From NCBI GenBank assembly GCA_028711875.1, contig JAQTRJ010000162.1:1-5732 (forward strand): a DNA stretch of 5,732 bases, in the 5' to 3' direction. This document shows, one piece after another, positions 1 through 5,353 of this stretch (its first letter is position 1; each line of letters opens with the position of its first letter). The position numbers and the translations under genes were made by a program. Source of the stretch: a bacterium. Its GTDB lineage: Bacteria; Electryoneota; RPQS01. The notes beneath the pieces were generated by a model. That model worked only from the letters and a program-made list of their open reading frames with translations, made no database searches and was not told the DNA's origin.

Positions 1-205
1 CCCGCTGCTCGTGCAGCCGCGCGTCTAAAGCCCGTATATCCAGCGGACTCTCCAAAAACACGATCGCGCTCACGAACTCAGAGCCGCTCTTCGCCGCCAG
101 CTCCGCCTCGAGCGCCGGCGAAAACTCGGCCGCCTGCAGATTTCCCGCGAACAGCGCGGCCGCCATCAGGCACAGCGCCAGTAAAAACGGGTCACGAGTC
201 TTCAT
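1..205 (-). CDS. Secreted protein N-terminus, probably S8 (subtilisin-type) peptidase propeptide; partial
   Basis: Only the first 68 codons are in the window; the gene continues past the left edge. The ATG at 205-203 is preceded by a good Shine-Dalgarno (GAGGTG, plus-strand 212-217) seven bases upstream. Residues 1-26 form a signal peptide: a basic start (MKTRD), a hydrophobic core rich in Leu/Ala, and a likely signal peptidase I site around LQAA/EF. No lipobox is present. The mature part carries the phrase EFVSAIVFLESPLDIRALDA, a pattern I associate with the I9-like propeptide in front of secreted subtilisin-family (S8) proteases of FCB bacteria (a strand such as VSAIVFL followed by a helix DIRALDARLHEQR). 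The catalytic Asp/His/Ser domain lies outside the window, so the protease call is inference; signal peptide and reading frame are directly visible. It has its own likely promoter and is separated from the operon to its right by a terminator. Confidence 0.55.
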   Translation of the reverse strand, partial: MKTRDPFLLALCLMAAALFAGNLQAAEFSPALEAELAAKSGSEFVSAIVFLESPLDIRALDARLHEQR

Positions 206-265
206 TATCAACACCTCAAAATTTATATCGTCTGACAATTCATGCCACGAAAAAACCTGAATTAC

Positions 266-294
266 AATATACGGCGGCTTCCCCGGCAAAGCAA
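266..294 (-). promoter_or_regulatory. Candidate promoter of the left-edge secreted protein
   Basis: Read on the minus strand, TTGCTT (294-289) and TATATT (271-266) are separated by exactly 17 bases. The -10 matches the sigma70 consensus at 5 of 6 positions, the -35 only at 3 of 6. Transcription would start near 259, giving a leader of roughly 55 bases. The element lies just downstream of the terminator at 314-342, where a new transcription unit would be expected. This is a by-eye match only. Confidence 0.3.
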
Positions 295-313
295 TATCGC
301 CGAAACACCGTCG

Positions 314-342
314 AAAAAAAACGGCCGTTGAAGGCCGTTTTT
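314..342 (-). terminator. Intrinsic terminator of the four-gene minus-strand operon
   Basis: Perfect 10-bp inverted repeat: AAAAACGGCC (317-326), loop GTTGAA (327-332), GGCCGTTTTT (333-342). On the minus strand the right arm runs into a continuous stretch of eight Ts (321-314), the standard form of a rho-independent terminator. It lies about 80 bases past the stop codon of the PspC-family gene. On the plus strand the T-run is five bases, so it may act weakly in both directions. The GC part of the stem is only five pairs. Confidence 0.8.
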
Positions 343-350
343 AAACGGAA

Positions 351-374
351 CGAGTGTTTCCCGTGAAACATTCG
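351..374. repeat. 10-bp hairpin next to the terminator
   Basis: The arms CGAGTGTTTC (351-360) and GAAACATTCG (365-374) surround a four-base loop CCGT. As plus-strand RNA all ten pairs form, one being G-U; as minus-strand RNA that pair becomes a C-A mismatch. There is no T-run, so it is not a terminator by itself. It lies between the PspC-family stop and the terminator, so it may protect the 3' end of the operon mRNA. Function unknown. Confidence 0.5.
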
Positions 375-422
375 CCAACTGCATAGCCGGGCTTACTTTG
401 CCGCGCGTTTTCGAATTTCGGA

Positions 423-644
423 TCAGGAGGGATCCTCGAGCGGCATCACAATCCATGCGATCAGATAGACTAAAATCCCCGTTCCCGCCAGCAGCACGAA
501 TGCGATCCACAGCAGTCGGATCAGCACCGGGTCCACGTTGAAATAATGTCCGAATCCCGAGCGCACTCCGGCGATCATCCGTCCCCGATGAATCCGCACC
601 AGCCGCTTGTAGGGACGCGATCCGCTCGTTTGTTCATTTGCCAT
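423..644 (-). CDS. Small PspC-domain membrane protein
   Basis: A 73-residue protein made almost entirely of a PspC domain (Pfam PF04024 type). The visible signature is a basic stretch (RPYKRLVRIHRGRM, about 10-23), then GVRSGFGHYFNVDPVLIRLL (26-45), and a transmembrane helix ending in YLIAWIVMP (41-68). The usual family form is GVCGGLAEYFGIDPTLVRL followed by a hydrophobic helix and LIWIVMP; here the GG is replaced by SG. The length is normal for a free-standing PspC. In enterobacteria PspC is an inner-membrane part of the phage-shock response that senses envelope stress; many bacteria have such single-domain versions of unproven role. The start is supported by AAGGAG (plus-strand 651-656) six bases upstream. 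It is the last gene of the minus operon, 55 bases after the preceding stop, and is followed by the terminator. No other psp genes are visible. Confidence 0.88.
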   Translation of the reverse strand: MANEQTSGSRPYKRLVRIHRGRMIAGVRSGFGHYFNVDPVLIRLLWIAFVLLAGTGILVYLIAWIVMPLEDPS

Positions 645-699
645 GATTCTCTCCTTAATACCTTCCCTCCACGTTGTGAGGGGAATAGAAGGGGGGTGC

Positions 700-1773
700 C
701 TACGGTCTCGGCGCGCAACGCTGAAATCCCTTGTGATAGAGGTTCACGTCGGCATTCGGATCGTAGGTGTTGTTGTCGCTGTAGACCTCCTGCCCGAGGT
801 CGTTCACCCAGCGATATTTTCCGAGCTCGACCGGCCGCGTTTCGTACTCTCCCGTGAACGGATTCTTGTAGTCTTCCTGTCCGGTCAGCGTCAGATACAT
901 GGAGTTTTGAATTTCCGAGTTCACCTTCCGCCGGTTCTCGGTCATCTCCTGCTCGATCCGCGCGATGTCCCGCTGCGTGTCCAGGACGATCTGGCTGCGC
1001 GTCATTTGTCCCTGAATCTCGCCGGCCAGCCATTTCGGATTGATCTGAATGCTCGCCTGCATGGCCGCAAAGACGGGAATCCACTGCGTGAACTCGGCCG
1101 CCGGAGTCCGGGCGAAGCGCGTTTCCTTATTCTCCCACATGCCCATCGCGTCCGGCCCCCAGTTGACAATCACCGCCGACCAGACCTCGCGGTAGGCGAC
1201 ACCATCTTCGGTGTATTCGAGAATCACCACGCCTGCGTCGCACACCGGAGTGAATGGCAGCGGCAGCGCGGCCAGCGACTGCTGATATTTCTGCGCGAGA
1301 TCCGCCGCCGGATGCGTTTCCTTCACCTGAAGCTCTTGCGCCCCCGGATGAAGATAGGGAAACGCCATCTGCGTGATGAAGCCTTGTGCGTTCGGGCAGG
1401 GCGCGACCAACATCCCGTTGTAGTTGCTGCCGTAAGGGAACATCCCCGCCGCCGGAGAATTGGATCTCGGCACGTCCGCGTAGCGCATATCGGACAGCAC
1501 GCGCGCCATCACCGTGCCCCGCTCGTCCTTCTTGATCGTCATGTCGAGCTTGGCTTCAATGGACTGCGCCGCGCCGCCCATGGCCGTGGGATCAAGCCGC
1601 GAAATGCCCCCGTCCACCGTCCAGCCGTGAGGCACGATCATGCTGAAAGCATTCTCGCGCGGCTCTTGCACGCGGTCGAAAACCAGACCGGCGGTTTCGG
1701 CGGCTCCGCAAATCACCGCTGAACACAACGTCAGCGCTGCGGCATGCCGCAGAATCCGAATGTGCTTCATCAT
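700..1773 (-). CDS. Exported protein of unknown function with C-terminal coiled-coil region
   Basis: A 357-residue protein. The start is set at 1773 because AAGGAA (plus-strand 1781-1786) lies seven bases upstream and overlaps the stop of the lipocalin gene; a second ATG follows directly (1770). Residues 1-24 look like a signal peptide (MMKHIRILRH, hydrophobic core, then ICGAAE); the Cys at 22 is not in a proper lipobox. The N-terminal phrase NAFSMIVPHGWTVDGGI (41-57) resembles the opening of PsbP/DcrB-like exported domains, which is only a suggestion. Residues 60-240 are mixed alpha/beta with the phrase NYNGMLVAPCP near 118. Residues about 250-292 are a charged, probably coiled-coil helix. 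The tail has a recognisable pattern: YKNPFTGEYE (302-311), then YRWVNDLGQEVYSDN (320-334) and YDPN (337-340). I remember similar P-TG ... W-N-x-x-G-E ... SD ... PN tails in other exported bacterial proteins, but know no name or function. Four cysteines outside the signal region or so could bond. No catalytic motif is evident. Confidence 0.8.
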   Translation of the reverse strand: MMKHIRILRHAAALTLCSAVICGAAETAGLVFDRVQEPRENAFSMIVPHGWTVDGGISRLDPTAMGGAAQSIEAKLDMTIKKDERGTVMARVLSDMRYADVPRSNSPAAGMFPYGSNYNGMLVAPCPNAQGFITQMAFPYLHPGAQELQVKETHPAADLAQKYQQSLAALPLPFTPVCDAGVVILEYTEDGVAYREVWSAVIVNWGPDAMGMWENKETRFARTPAAEFTQWIPVFAAMQASIQINPKWLAGEIQGQMTRSQIVLDTQRDIARIEQEMTENRRKVNSEIQNSMYLTLTGQEDYKNPFTGEYETRPVELGKYRWVNDLGQEVYSDNNTYDPNADVNLYHKGFQRCAPRP

Positions 1774-1784
1774 ATGGGAGTTCC

Positions 1785-2327
1785 TTATCGTTCGGTTTGT
1801 TGCGTTCGCAGCAAACCCGAGAGATCGTAGCCCTGAGCCCGCACCTGTTCCAGCACGGCTTGCAGCGCCGCCTCGTCCAGTTGCGGCGCGCGCGCGAGAA
1901 TCCATAGATATTTTCGGTTCGGCTCTCCAATCGCCGCATAGCTGTAGTCGGGAGCGAGCGCGATGATCCAGTAGTCGCCCCATACGAACAGCAGCGGCGC
2001 GAGAAATCCCGGCGCGAATCGCACTTTAAGCTTCGTGTTCGGCCCGCGCGGGCTTGCGAGTTTCGCTCTCCCGACCGCTTCCGACAGGTCTCCGTTTTCC
2101 GTGCGGCAGCGGTTCACCACACGGATGTCGCCGTCTTCAAGCAGCGTGTAGGTCGCCGCCACCTCGCCCGCGCATTTCTTCTGAAACCAGTTGGGCAGCC
2201 GCGCGATTTCGTACCACGTTCCCGCGTAGCGCTGAAGATCCACCTCGGGCACAACCTCCAATGCAGGAAGCTCCGCCGCCGCCGCGCCCAGCGCGAACAG
2301 CACAAGAAAAGACGCAAGAAAAATCAT
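1785..2327 (-). CDS. blc: Blc-type lipocalin, exported and apparently without a lipid anchor
   Basis: A 180-residue bacterial lipocalin, an eight-stranded barrel that binds lipids or other hydrophobic ligands. The first lipocalin motif is YAGTWYEIARLPNWFQ (34-49, with G36-T-W38), matching the GTWYEIARFDHRFE region of E. coli Blc. The later conserved segments are ATYTLLEDGDIRVVNRC (58-74), WGDYWIIALAPDYSYA (116-131) and NRKYLWILARAP (137-148). The C-terminal helix (DEAALQAVLEQVRAQGYD) is also as in Blc. The signal peptide (1-18, ending GAAAA/E) has no lipobox cysteine, whereas E. coli Blc is an outer-membrane lipoprotein; this one should be soluble in the periplasm or secreted. Cys52 and Cys74 may form a disulfide. 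An upstream extension of the frame overlaps the previous gene; I chose the ATG at 2327 because GGGGA lies just upstream and the signal peptide follows it. The Shine-Dalgarno overlaps the stop (TAG, 2338-2336) of the preceding gene, so translation is probably coupled. Confidence 0.92.
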   Translation of the reverse strand: MIFLASFLVLFALGAAAAELPALEVVPEVDLQRYAGTWYEIARLPNWFQKKCAGEVAATYTLLEDGDIRVVNRCRTENGDLSEAVGRAKLASPRGPNTKLKVRFAPGFLAPLLFVWGDYWIIALAPDYSYAAIGEPNRKYLWILARAPQLDEAALQAVLEQVRAQGYDLSGLLRTQQTER

Positions 2328-2335
2328 CGGATCCC

Positions 2336-4339
2336 CTACTTTATCAAGAGCGCTTTGCGCAAGAAGGTCCGGTCGTTCGCCTGCAACCGGATCAGGTACA
2401 TTCCCGACGCGCAGTTCAAGGCGTTCCATGAAAACGTATGCGTTCCCGCCGCCAGCACGGCCGTGGAACTCAGCGTGGCCACCCGCTGTCCGAGCAGATT
2501 GAACACCGCCAGATCAATCCGCGCGGGTGTGGAAATTTCGAGAGGAATCTGCGTTACCGCATTGAACGGATTCGGATACGGATCAAGCAGCGTGATCGTC
2601 GTCGGCAGCGCGGCGCGATCGTCGTCCGCGGCCTGCGGCGTGCGCGCGACGATCTGCACGTCGTCGAGATACCACTCGGTCGCGTAGTCTCCCTGATAAT
2701 CGAAGGCGATGCGCAGCTCCGCTCCCGCCGCGCCGGGAATGACCACGCTGATCTCGCCCCAGTCGTCCTGCGGATCGCTCAGTTCGACCAGCAGCGTCCA
2801 CGGCCCGTCGTTCAGCATGCTCAGCGCCCAGTGGTGAGTGCTGTCGGTGTACCAGCCCGGTACATAGCAGTTGCGCTGGAAAAACGTCAGCCGAACCTCG
2901 GTGGCGTTCGCAGGCACGTTCTCCGCCGGAGAAATTAGCCGGTCGCGCACGTCCGTGCCGCCGGTGCCTTGATCGTCATCGTGATATGCGGCATTGGCTC
3001 CCGAGTGACCCTCGTCGCCGCAGCCCGCTCCCGGTGCATCATAGAGCGGCTGCCAGTTCGCGCTTGTCGGGCCGAGTTGCTGCACCTGCCAGCCGGTCGG
3101 CGGAAAACCGCCGTCGAAGCTCTCGCTGAGCAGCGTGGTCTCACCGGTTCCGCCTCCGCCGTCCGGTCCCGTCTTCACCAGCCACATGTCCACGAATCCG
3201 AATGAACTCGTTTCGCCGCCAATGATGTAACCGCCGTCGGACGTGGCCGCCAGCGCGTTACACTTGTCCCAATCGCTCCCTCCGAAGGTGCGGCTCCATA
3301 GACTGTCGCCGCTCGCATTGGTTCGCAGCAGCCACATATCGGAACTGCCTGAGCCGAAAGACAAGGTGCCTCCGCCAAGCAGACAGCCGCCGTCATGAAG
3401 CAGCAGCGCCGCCTCGCAGCGGTCGGTGGATGTGCCGCCGTAGGCTCTCGTCCATAGCGTGTCTCCGTTGGTATTGATCCGTACCAGATAGTTGTTGAGT
3501 GAGCCGGGAGCGTAGGGACCGAACGAATCGGTGATCCCCGCCAGAATGTAGCCTCCATCCGTCGTTTGCCTCACGTAGATACATTCCTCGGTGTACTCCC
3601 CGCCGCAAGCTCGACTCCAGAGACTGTCTCCGTTGGCATTGGTCTTCACCACCCAAAAATCGGGATGAGTGGGGTAGCCGTGACCGAACGACTCGGTCAT
3701 GCCGGCGATGACGTAGCCGCCATCTTCCGTCTGCTGAACCGAGTAGGCAAATTCCATGTTCGGGCCGCCGAAGCGCCGGCTCCACACGCTGTCGCCGCTG
3801 GCAGAGACTTTGACCAGAAGCATGTCCCAATTGCCGGATCCGTCCACCGCATAAGTGGCGCCCGCGATGATAAAGCCGCCGTCATTCGTCCGCTGCAGCG
3901 AGTAGGGATACTCTTCCGGATCGCCGCCGATCGTGCTGCTCCATAAGCTGTCGCCGTTCGCGCTCAGGCGGATCAGCCAAAAGTCGTAGGTGTACTGGCC
4001 GTTTTCCCACATTTCCCGCTCGGCCACCAGTGCGCAGCCGCCATCGTCCGTCGCCAGAATCGAATGACAGGCTCCCTGCCCCGAACCCGCGGCGAAGGCT
4101 CGACTCCACGCGCTGTCGCCGTCTGCGTTCACCTTGACGATCCAAATCTCATCCCGGCCGCTCGGGGGATCTGAATAGCCGCCCAAAACGTAGCCGCCGT
4201 CGGTCGTCTGCGCCACGGCGTAGCACGCTTCGCCATTGGTGCGGCCGAACGTGTTGCTCCACAGACTGTCCGGCTGAGCCGTGGCCGCGGAAAAGCAGGC
4301 CATGAACAGGAGTGGAAAAAACTGGATGTGACGTTTCAT
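2336..4339 (-). CDS. Secreted seven-repeat beta-propeller protein with adhesin-like and YPNPFN sorting domains
   Basis: A 667-residue exported protein, first gene of the minus operon. Residues 1-21 are a signal peptide (MKRHIQFFPLLFMACFSAATA, cut before Q22). Residues 24-392 hold seven repeats of 51-55 residues, each starting with a GDSLW-like turn (Trp at 27, 78, 133, 186, 241, 296, 348), then a GG, a TTDGGYILAG-like strand and a DMWLVKTNANG-like strand; seven copies suit a closed seven-bladed propeller. A Gly-rich linker (about 393-400) leads to a choice-of-anchor-J/cleaved-adhesin-like jellyroll (403-565): it opens with ESFDGGFPPTGW and closes with EWYLDDVQIV. The end (585-667) is a type A secretion-sorting / FlgD-Ig-like domain: YPNPFN (588-593), VFNLLGQRVATL, W638, ASGMYLIRL and the last KALLIK. 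In Bacteroidota such tails direct type IX secretion and surface attachment; whether this organism has that system is not visible. The start at 4339 has GAGGG (plus 4344-4348) upstream. Probable surface or extracellular binding protein; ligand unknown. Confidence 0.9.
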   Translation of the reverse strand: MKRHIQFFPLLFMACFSAATAQPDSLWSNTFGRTNGEACYAVAQTTDGGYVLGGYSDPPSGRDEIWIVKVNADGDSAWSRAFAAGSGQGACHSILATDDGGCALVAEREMWENGQYTYDFWLIRLSANGDSLWSSTIGGDPEEYPYSLQRTNDGGFIIAGATYAVDGSGNWDMLLVKVSASGDSVWSRRFGGPNMEFAYSVQQTEDGGYVIAGMTESFGHGYPTHPDFWVVKTNANGDSLWSRACGGEYTEECIYVRQTTDGGYILAGITDSFGPYAPGSLNNYLVRINTNGDTLWTRAYGGTSTDRCEAALLLHDGGCLLGGGTLSFGSGSSDMWLLRTNASGDSLWSRTFGGSDWDKCNALAATSDGGYIIGGETSSFGFVDMWLVKTGPDGGGGTGETTLLSESFDGGFPPTGWQVQQLGPTSANWQPLYDAPGAGCGDEGHSGANAAYHDDDQGTGGTDVRDRLISPAENVPANATEVRLTFFQRNCYVPGWYTDSTHHWALSMLNDGPWTLLVELSDPQDDWGEISVVIPGAAGAELRIAFDYQGDYATEWYLDDVQIVARTPQAADDDRAALPTTITLLDPYPNPFNAVTQIPLEISTPARIDLAVFNLLGQRVATLSSTAVLAAGTHTFSWNALNCASGMYLIRLQANDRTFLRKALLIK
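3164..4270 (-). repeat. Seven tandem coding repeats (propeller blades) of about 155-165 bases
   Basis: This segment encodes residues 24-392 of the large secreted protein. The anchor W codons recur 51, 55, 53, 55, 55 and 52 residues apart. Invariant or near-invariant elements per unit are D-[ST]-x-W, GG about five residues later, DGG about twenty residues later and an aromatic/hydrophobic D-x-W-[LV]-[LV]-[KR] strand at the end. The nucleotide copies have diverged, though phrases such as the antisense of GACAGTCTCTGG-like codons recur. Blade 2 is the most divergent, with AAGSG in place of the GG and DDGGCALVAE in place of the usual DGGYxxxG, followed by an insertion (WENGQYTYD). Confidence 0.85.
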
Positions 4340-4406
4340 GTTTCCCTCGTGTGGGTTGTACCGACAGGCCGCGATCCAGCCGCCTCATGCGCTGGGGAAT
4401 CACCTG

Positions 4407-4435
4407 ATAATATACATAACTTTTTTTTCTCGCAA
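4407..4435 (-). promoter_or_regulatory. Sigma70-like promoter of the minus operon
   Basis: On the minus strand TTGCGA (4435-4430, 4 of 6 matches) is followed by a 17-base spacer and TATTAT (4412-4407, 5 of 6 matches). The spacer contains a run of eight As (4428-4421), which would give bent, easily opened DNA. A start near 4400 leaves a leader of about 60 bases before the ATG at 4339. The Bacteroidota-specific TAnnTTTG -7 box is not seen here. This is the most AT-rich part of the intergenic region. Confidence 0.5.
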
Positions 4436-4448
4436 GGGATTCGTTCCC

Positions 4449-4518
4449 ACACGGCTGAACCACTGGAGATTCCTGCACATATAAACTCTCATGGCATGCC
4501 CGCCGAGCCGTGTTCAGC
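4449..4518. repeat. Interlocked inverted repeats
   Basis: ACACGGCT (4449-4456) is the reverse complement of AGCCGTGT (4506-4513). The overlapping GCTGAAC (4454-4460) is the reverse complement of GTTCAGC (4512-4518). The two pairings share bases and exclude each other. The pair flanks a TATAAA box (4480-4485) and a GGCATGCC palindrome (4494-4501). It could be an operator pair or alternative RNA structures; nothing in the sequence decides which. Confidence 0.45.
4480..4485 (+). promoter_or_regulatory. Possible -10 box for the plus operon
   Basis: TATAAA in an otherwise GC-rich stretch, pointing towards the membrane protein genes. No good -35 exists at 16-18 bases; CTGAAC (4455-4460) is too far and weak. 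If used, it gives a leader of about 200 bases containing the palindrome at 4520-4531 and the hairpin at 4542-4561. An alternative closer promoter is TTGTAT (4643-4648), 17 bases, TACCAT (4666-4671), which would leave a leader of only about 20 bases. Neither is convincing alone. Confidence 0.22.
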
Positions 4519-4519
4519 T

Positions 4520-4531
4520 CAGGATATCCTG
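4520..4531. repeat. Perfect 12-bp palindrome CAGGATATCCTG
   Basis: All six base pairs of the dyad match with no spacer, the form expected of a binding site for a dimeric regulator rather than an RNA hairpin. It lies between the two divergent operons, two bases past the interlocked repeats. Confidence 0.5.
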
Positions 4532-4541
4532 TGTTCCCGGT

Positions 4542-4561
4542 GGTGACTCTCCCGAGTCACC
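4542..4561. repeat. Perfect 8-bp stem with four-base loop
   Basis: GGTGACTC (4542-4549), loop TCCC (4550-4553), GAGTCACC (4554-4561). It is GC-rich and stable as RNA on either strand. No T-run follows on either side, so it is not an intrinsic terminator. It would lie in the leader of the plus operon if that starts near 4492. Confidence 0.6.
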
Positions 4562-4699
4562 CCTTCCCGCGCATAACCCGGCCGGAACCTCCGAGAACGA
4601 TTCTCCTTCAGGTCAGTGGAAAAATGCGATGTCCTCGACGGTTGTATTTCCGGCGGAAATTGACTACCATTACGCCTACGTCTCTGGAAGGCTGCGCTC

Positions 4700-5353
4700 A
4701 TGTCCAATTGCTGTTCTCCCAGTCCCGATCCGCCGCCCGCGCCCGCGAAAAAACACCTCGCGCTTCCCCCGGCGTGGCGCGAAGCGGCCGTGTTCGGCGC
4801 GCTCTGGGGAGCGTTTGAAATCACCGTCGGATCGTTTCTCTACATGACCCGCCTGCCGCTCAAGGGCGTGCTCTTGTCGTCGCTGGCGGCGGGATTACTC
4901 GTGGCCAGTCACATGTTGATCCGCCGCCCGTGGTTTCCGCTGCGAGCCGCGCTGATCTGCGTCGCCCTGCGCACCCTTGCTCCCGACGGCATTCGCGTCG
5001 GCCTTCTGTTTGCTCTACTCTTTCAGGGATTCAACGTCGCGCTCTTCTTCCGCCTGCTCCGCTCGCCGCTGGCCGCCGGTCTCGCCGCCGGATTCGTTGC
5101 GGCGGTAGCCAGTCAACTACAGAGCATCATCACCAAACTCGTCACCTACGGACTCGACTTCTGGAGTCTGTTCGTCGCGCTGCTCGAGAAAGCGCAAAGT
5201 CTGCTGCATCTTCGCCTCGGCAGCGAATGGATGGTCGTGGGAGTGTTTCTGCTCATCGTCGGCGGAGTCGGCGCGCTGGGCGGCGTTCTCGGCTGGCGGC
5301 TCGGTCGAACGGCGCTCGCGCTGCGCCGGGAGGAGCGCGGTGATGCCTCGTAA
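4700..5353 (+). CDS. Six-helix membrane protein, probable ECF transporter S-like subunit
   Basis: A 217-residue integral membrane protein. A soluble, proline-rich N-terminus (MSNCCSPSPDPPPAPAKK, with adjacent Cys4-Cys5) precedes six probable hydrophobic helices at about 27-48, 55-74, 80-92, 98-118, 122-148 and 176-200; the tail is basic (ALALRREERGDAS). Helix 1 contains the phrase WGAFEITVGSFLYMTRLPLKG (36-56), which resembles the E-x-x-x-GSF-x-x-x-x-x-x-P-x-KG pattern I recall in membrane proteins encoded beside CbiQ-type genes. Size and helix count suit the substrate-binding S subunit of an energy-coupling-factor transporter (vitamin or metal uptake), and the next gene looks like the partner T subunit. 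The substrate cannot be told. The start has GGAAGG (4686-4691) eight bases upstream. The TAA stop overlaps the next gene by 11 bases, so the two are surely co-transcribed. The membrane-protein call is firm; the transporter role is inference. Confidence 0.75.
   Translation: MSNCCSPSPDPPPAPAKKHLALPPAWREAAVFGALWGAFEITVGSFLYMTRLPLKGVLLSSLAAGLLVASHMLIRRPWFPLRAALICVALRTLAPDGIRVGLLFALLFQGFNVALFFRLLRSPLAAGLAAGFVAAVASQLQSIITKLVTYGLDFWSLFVALLEKAQSLLHLRLGSEWMVVGVFLLIVGGVGALGGVLGWRLGRTALALRREERGDAS

Larger units (their letters stand above)
4340..4699. promoter_or_regulatory. Divergent intergenic control region, 360 bases, no gene seen
   Basis: This stretch separates two divergent operons. Going left to right it holds the leader of the minus operon (4340 to about 4400), the minus promoter (4407-4435), a cluster of dyads from 4436 to 4561, and a less structured portion up to the plus gene, whose Shine-Dalgarno GGAAGG (4686-4691) is eight bases from the ATG. 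Short open frames crossing it (for example from 4491 and from 4510) have no ribosome binding site, no recognisable protein pattern and run into the real gene in other frames. I compared it by eye with TPP, cobalamin and FMN riboswitch cores, because the plus gene looks like a vitamin transporter subunit, and found no convincing match. Confidence 0.7.

Noticed and set aside
251..262. AACCTGA string resembling the TPP riboswitch core
   Set aside because: No CTGAGA partner or the rest of the thi box nearby, and it lies in the leader of a secreted-protein gene.
665..682. Short hairpin between the unknown gene and the PspC gene (CCCT-C-CAC / GTG-AGGG)
   Set aside because: Seven pairs with a bulged C and a three-base loop, and no T-run on the minus strand; too weak to call a terminator.
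643..1722. Open frame of 359 codons on the plus strand opposite the unknown exported protein
   Set aside because: Rich in Arg, His and Val with no recognisable motif; it is what the opposite strand of a GC-rich gene gives. The minus-strand protein has a signal peptide, a ribosome binding site and operon context.
1774..1983. Upstream extension of the unknown exported protein into the lipocalin gene
   Set aside because: The extension overlaps the lipocalin coding region, has no ribosome binding site and would bury the signal peptide.
2328..2429. Upstream extension of the lipocalin frame into the end of the propeller gene
   Set aside because: It would overlap the sorting-domain codons and place about 34 residues before a good signal peptide; the ATG at 2327 has a Shine-Dalgarno.
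4461..4640. CCACTG and GGGAAGG strings on the two strands, reminiscent of cobalamin riboswitch pieces
   Set aside because: The pieces are on different strands or in the wrong order and the conserved B12 box is absent.
4647..4661. Hairpin ATTTCC-GGC-GGAAAT just before the plus-strand gene
   Set aside because: A perfect 6-bp stem but half A/T with a three-base loop, about 25 bases ahead of the Shine-Dalgarno; such short dyads are expected by chance.
4491..4847. Open frames of 102-118 codons on the plus strand and 101 codons on the minus strand (from 4824) across the divergent region
   Set aside because: No ribosome binding sites, Pro/Arg/Ser-rich sequence without pattern, and they overlap the well-supported membrane protein gene.
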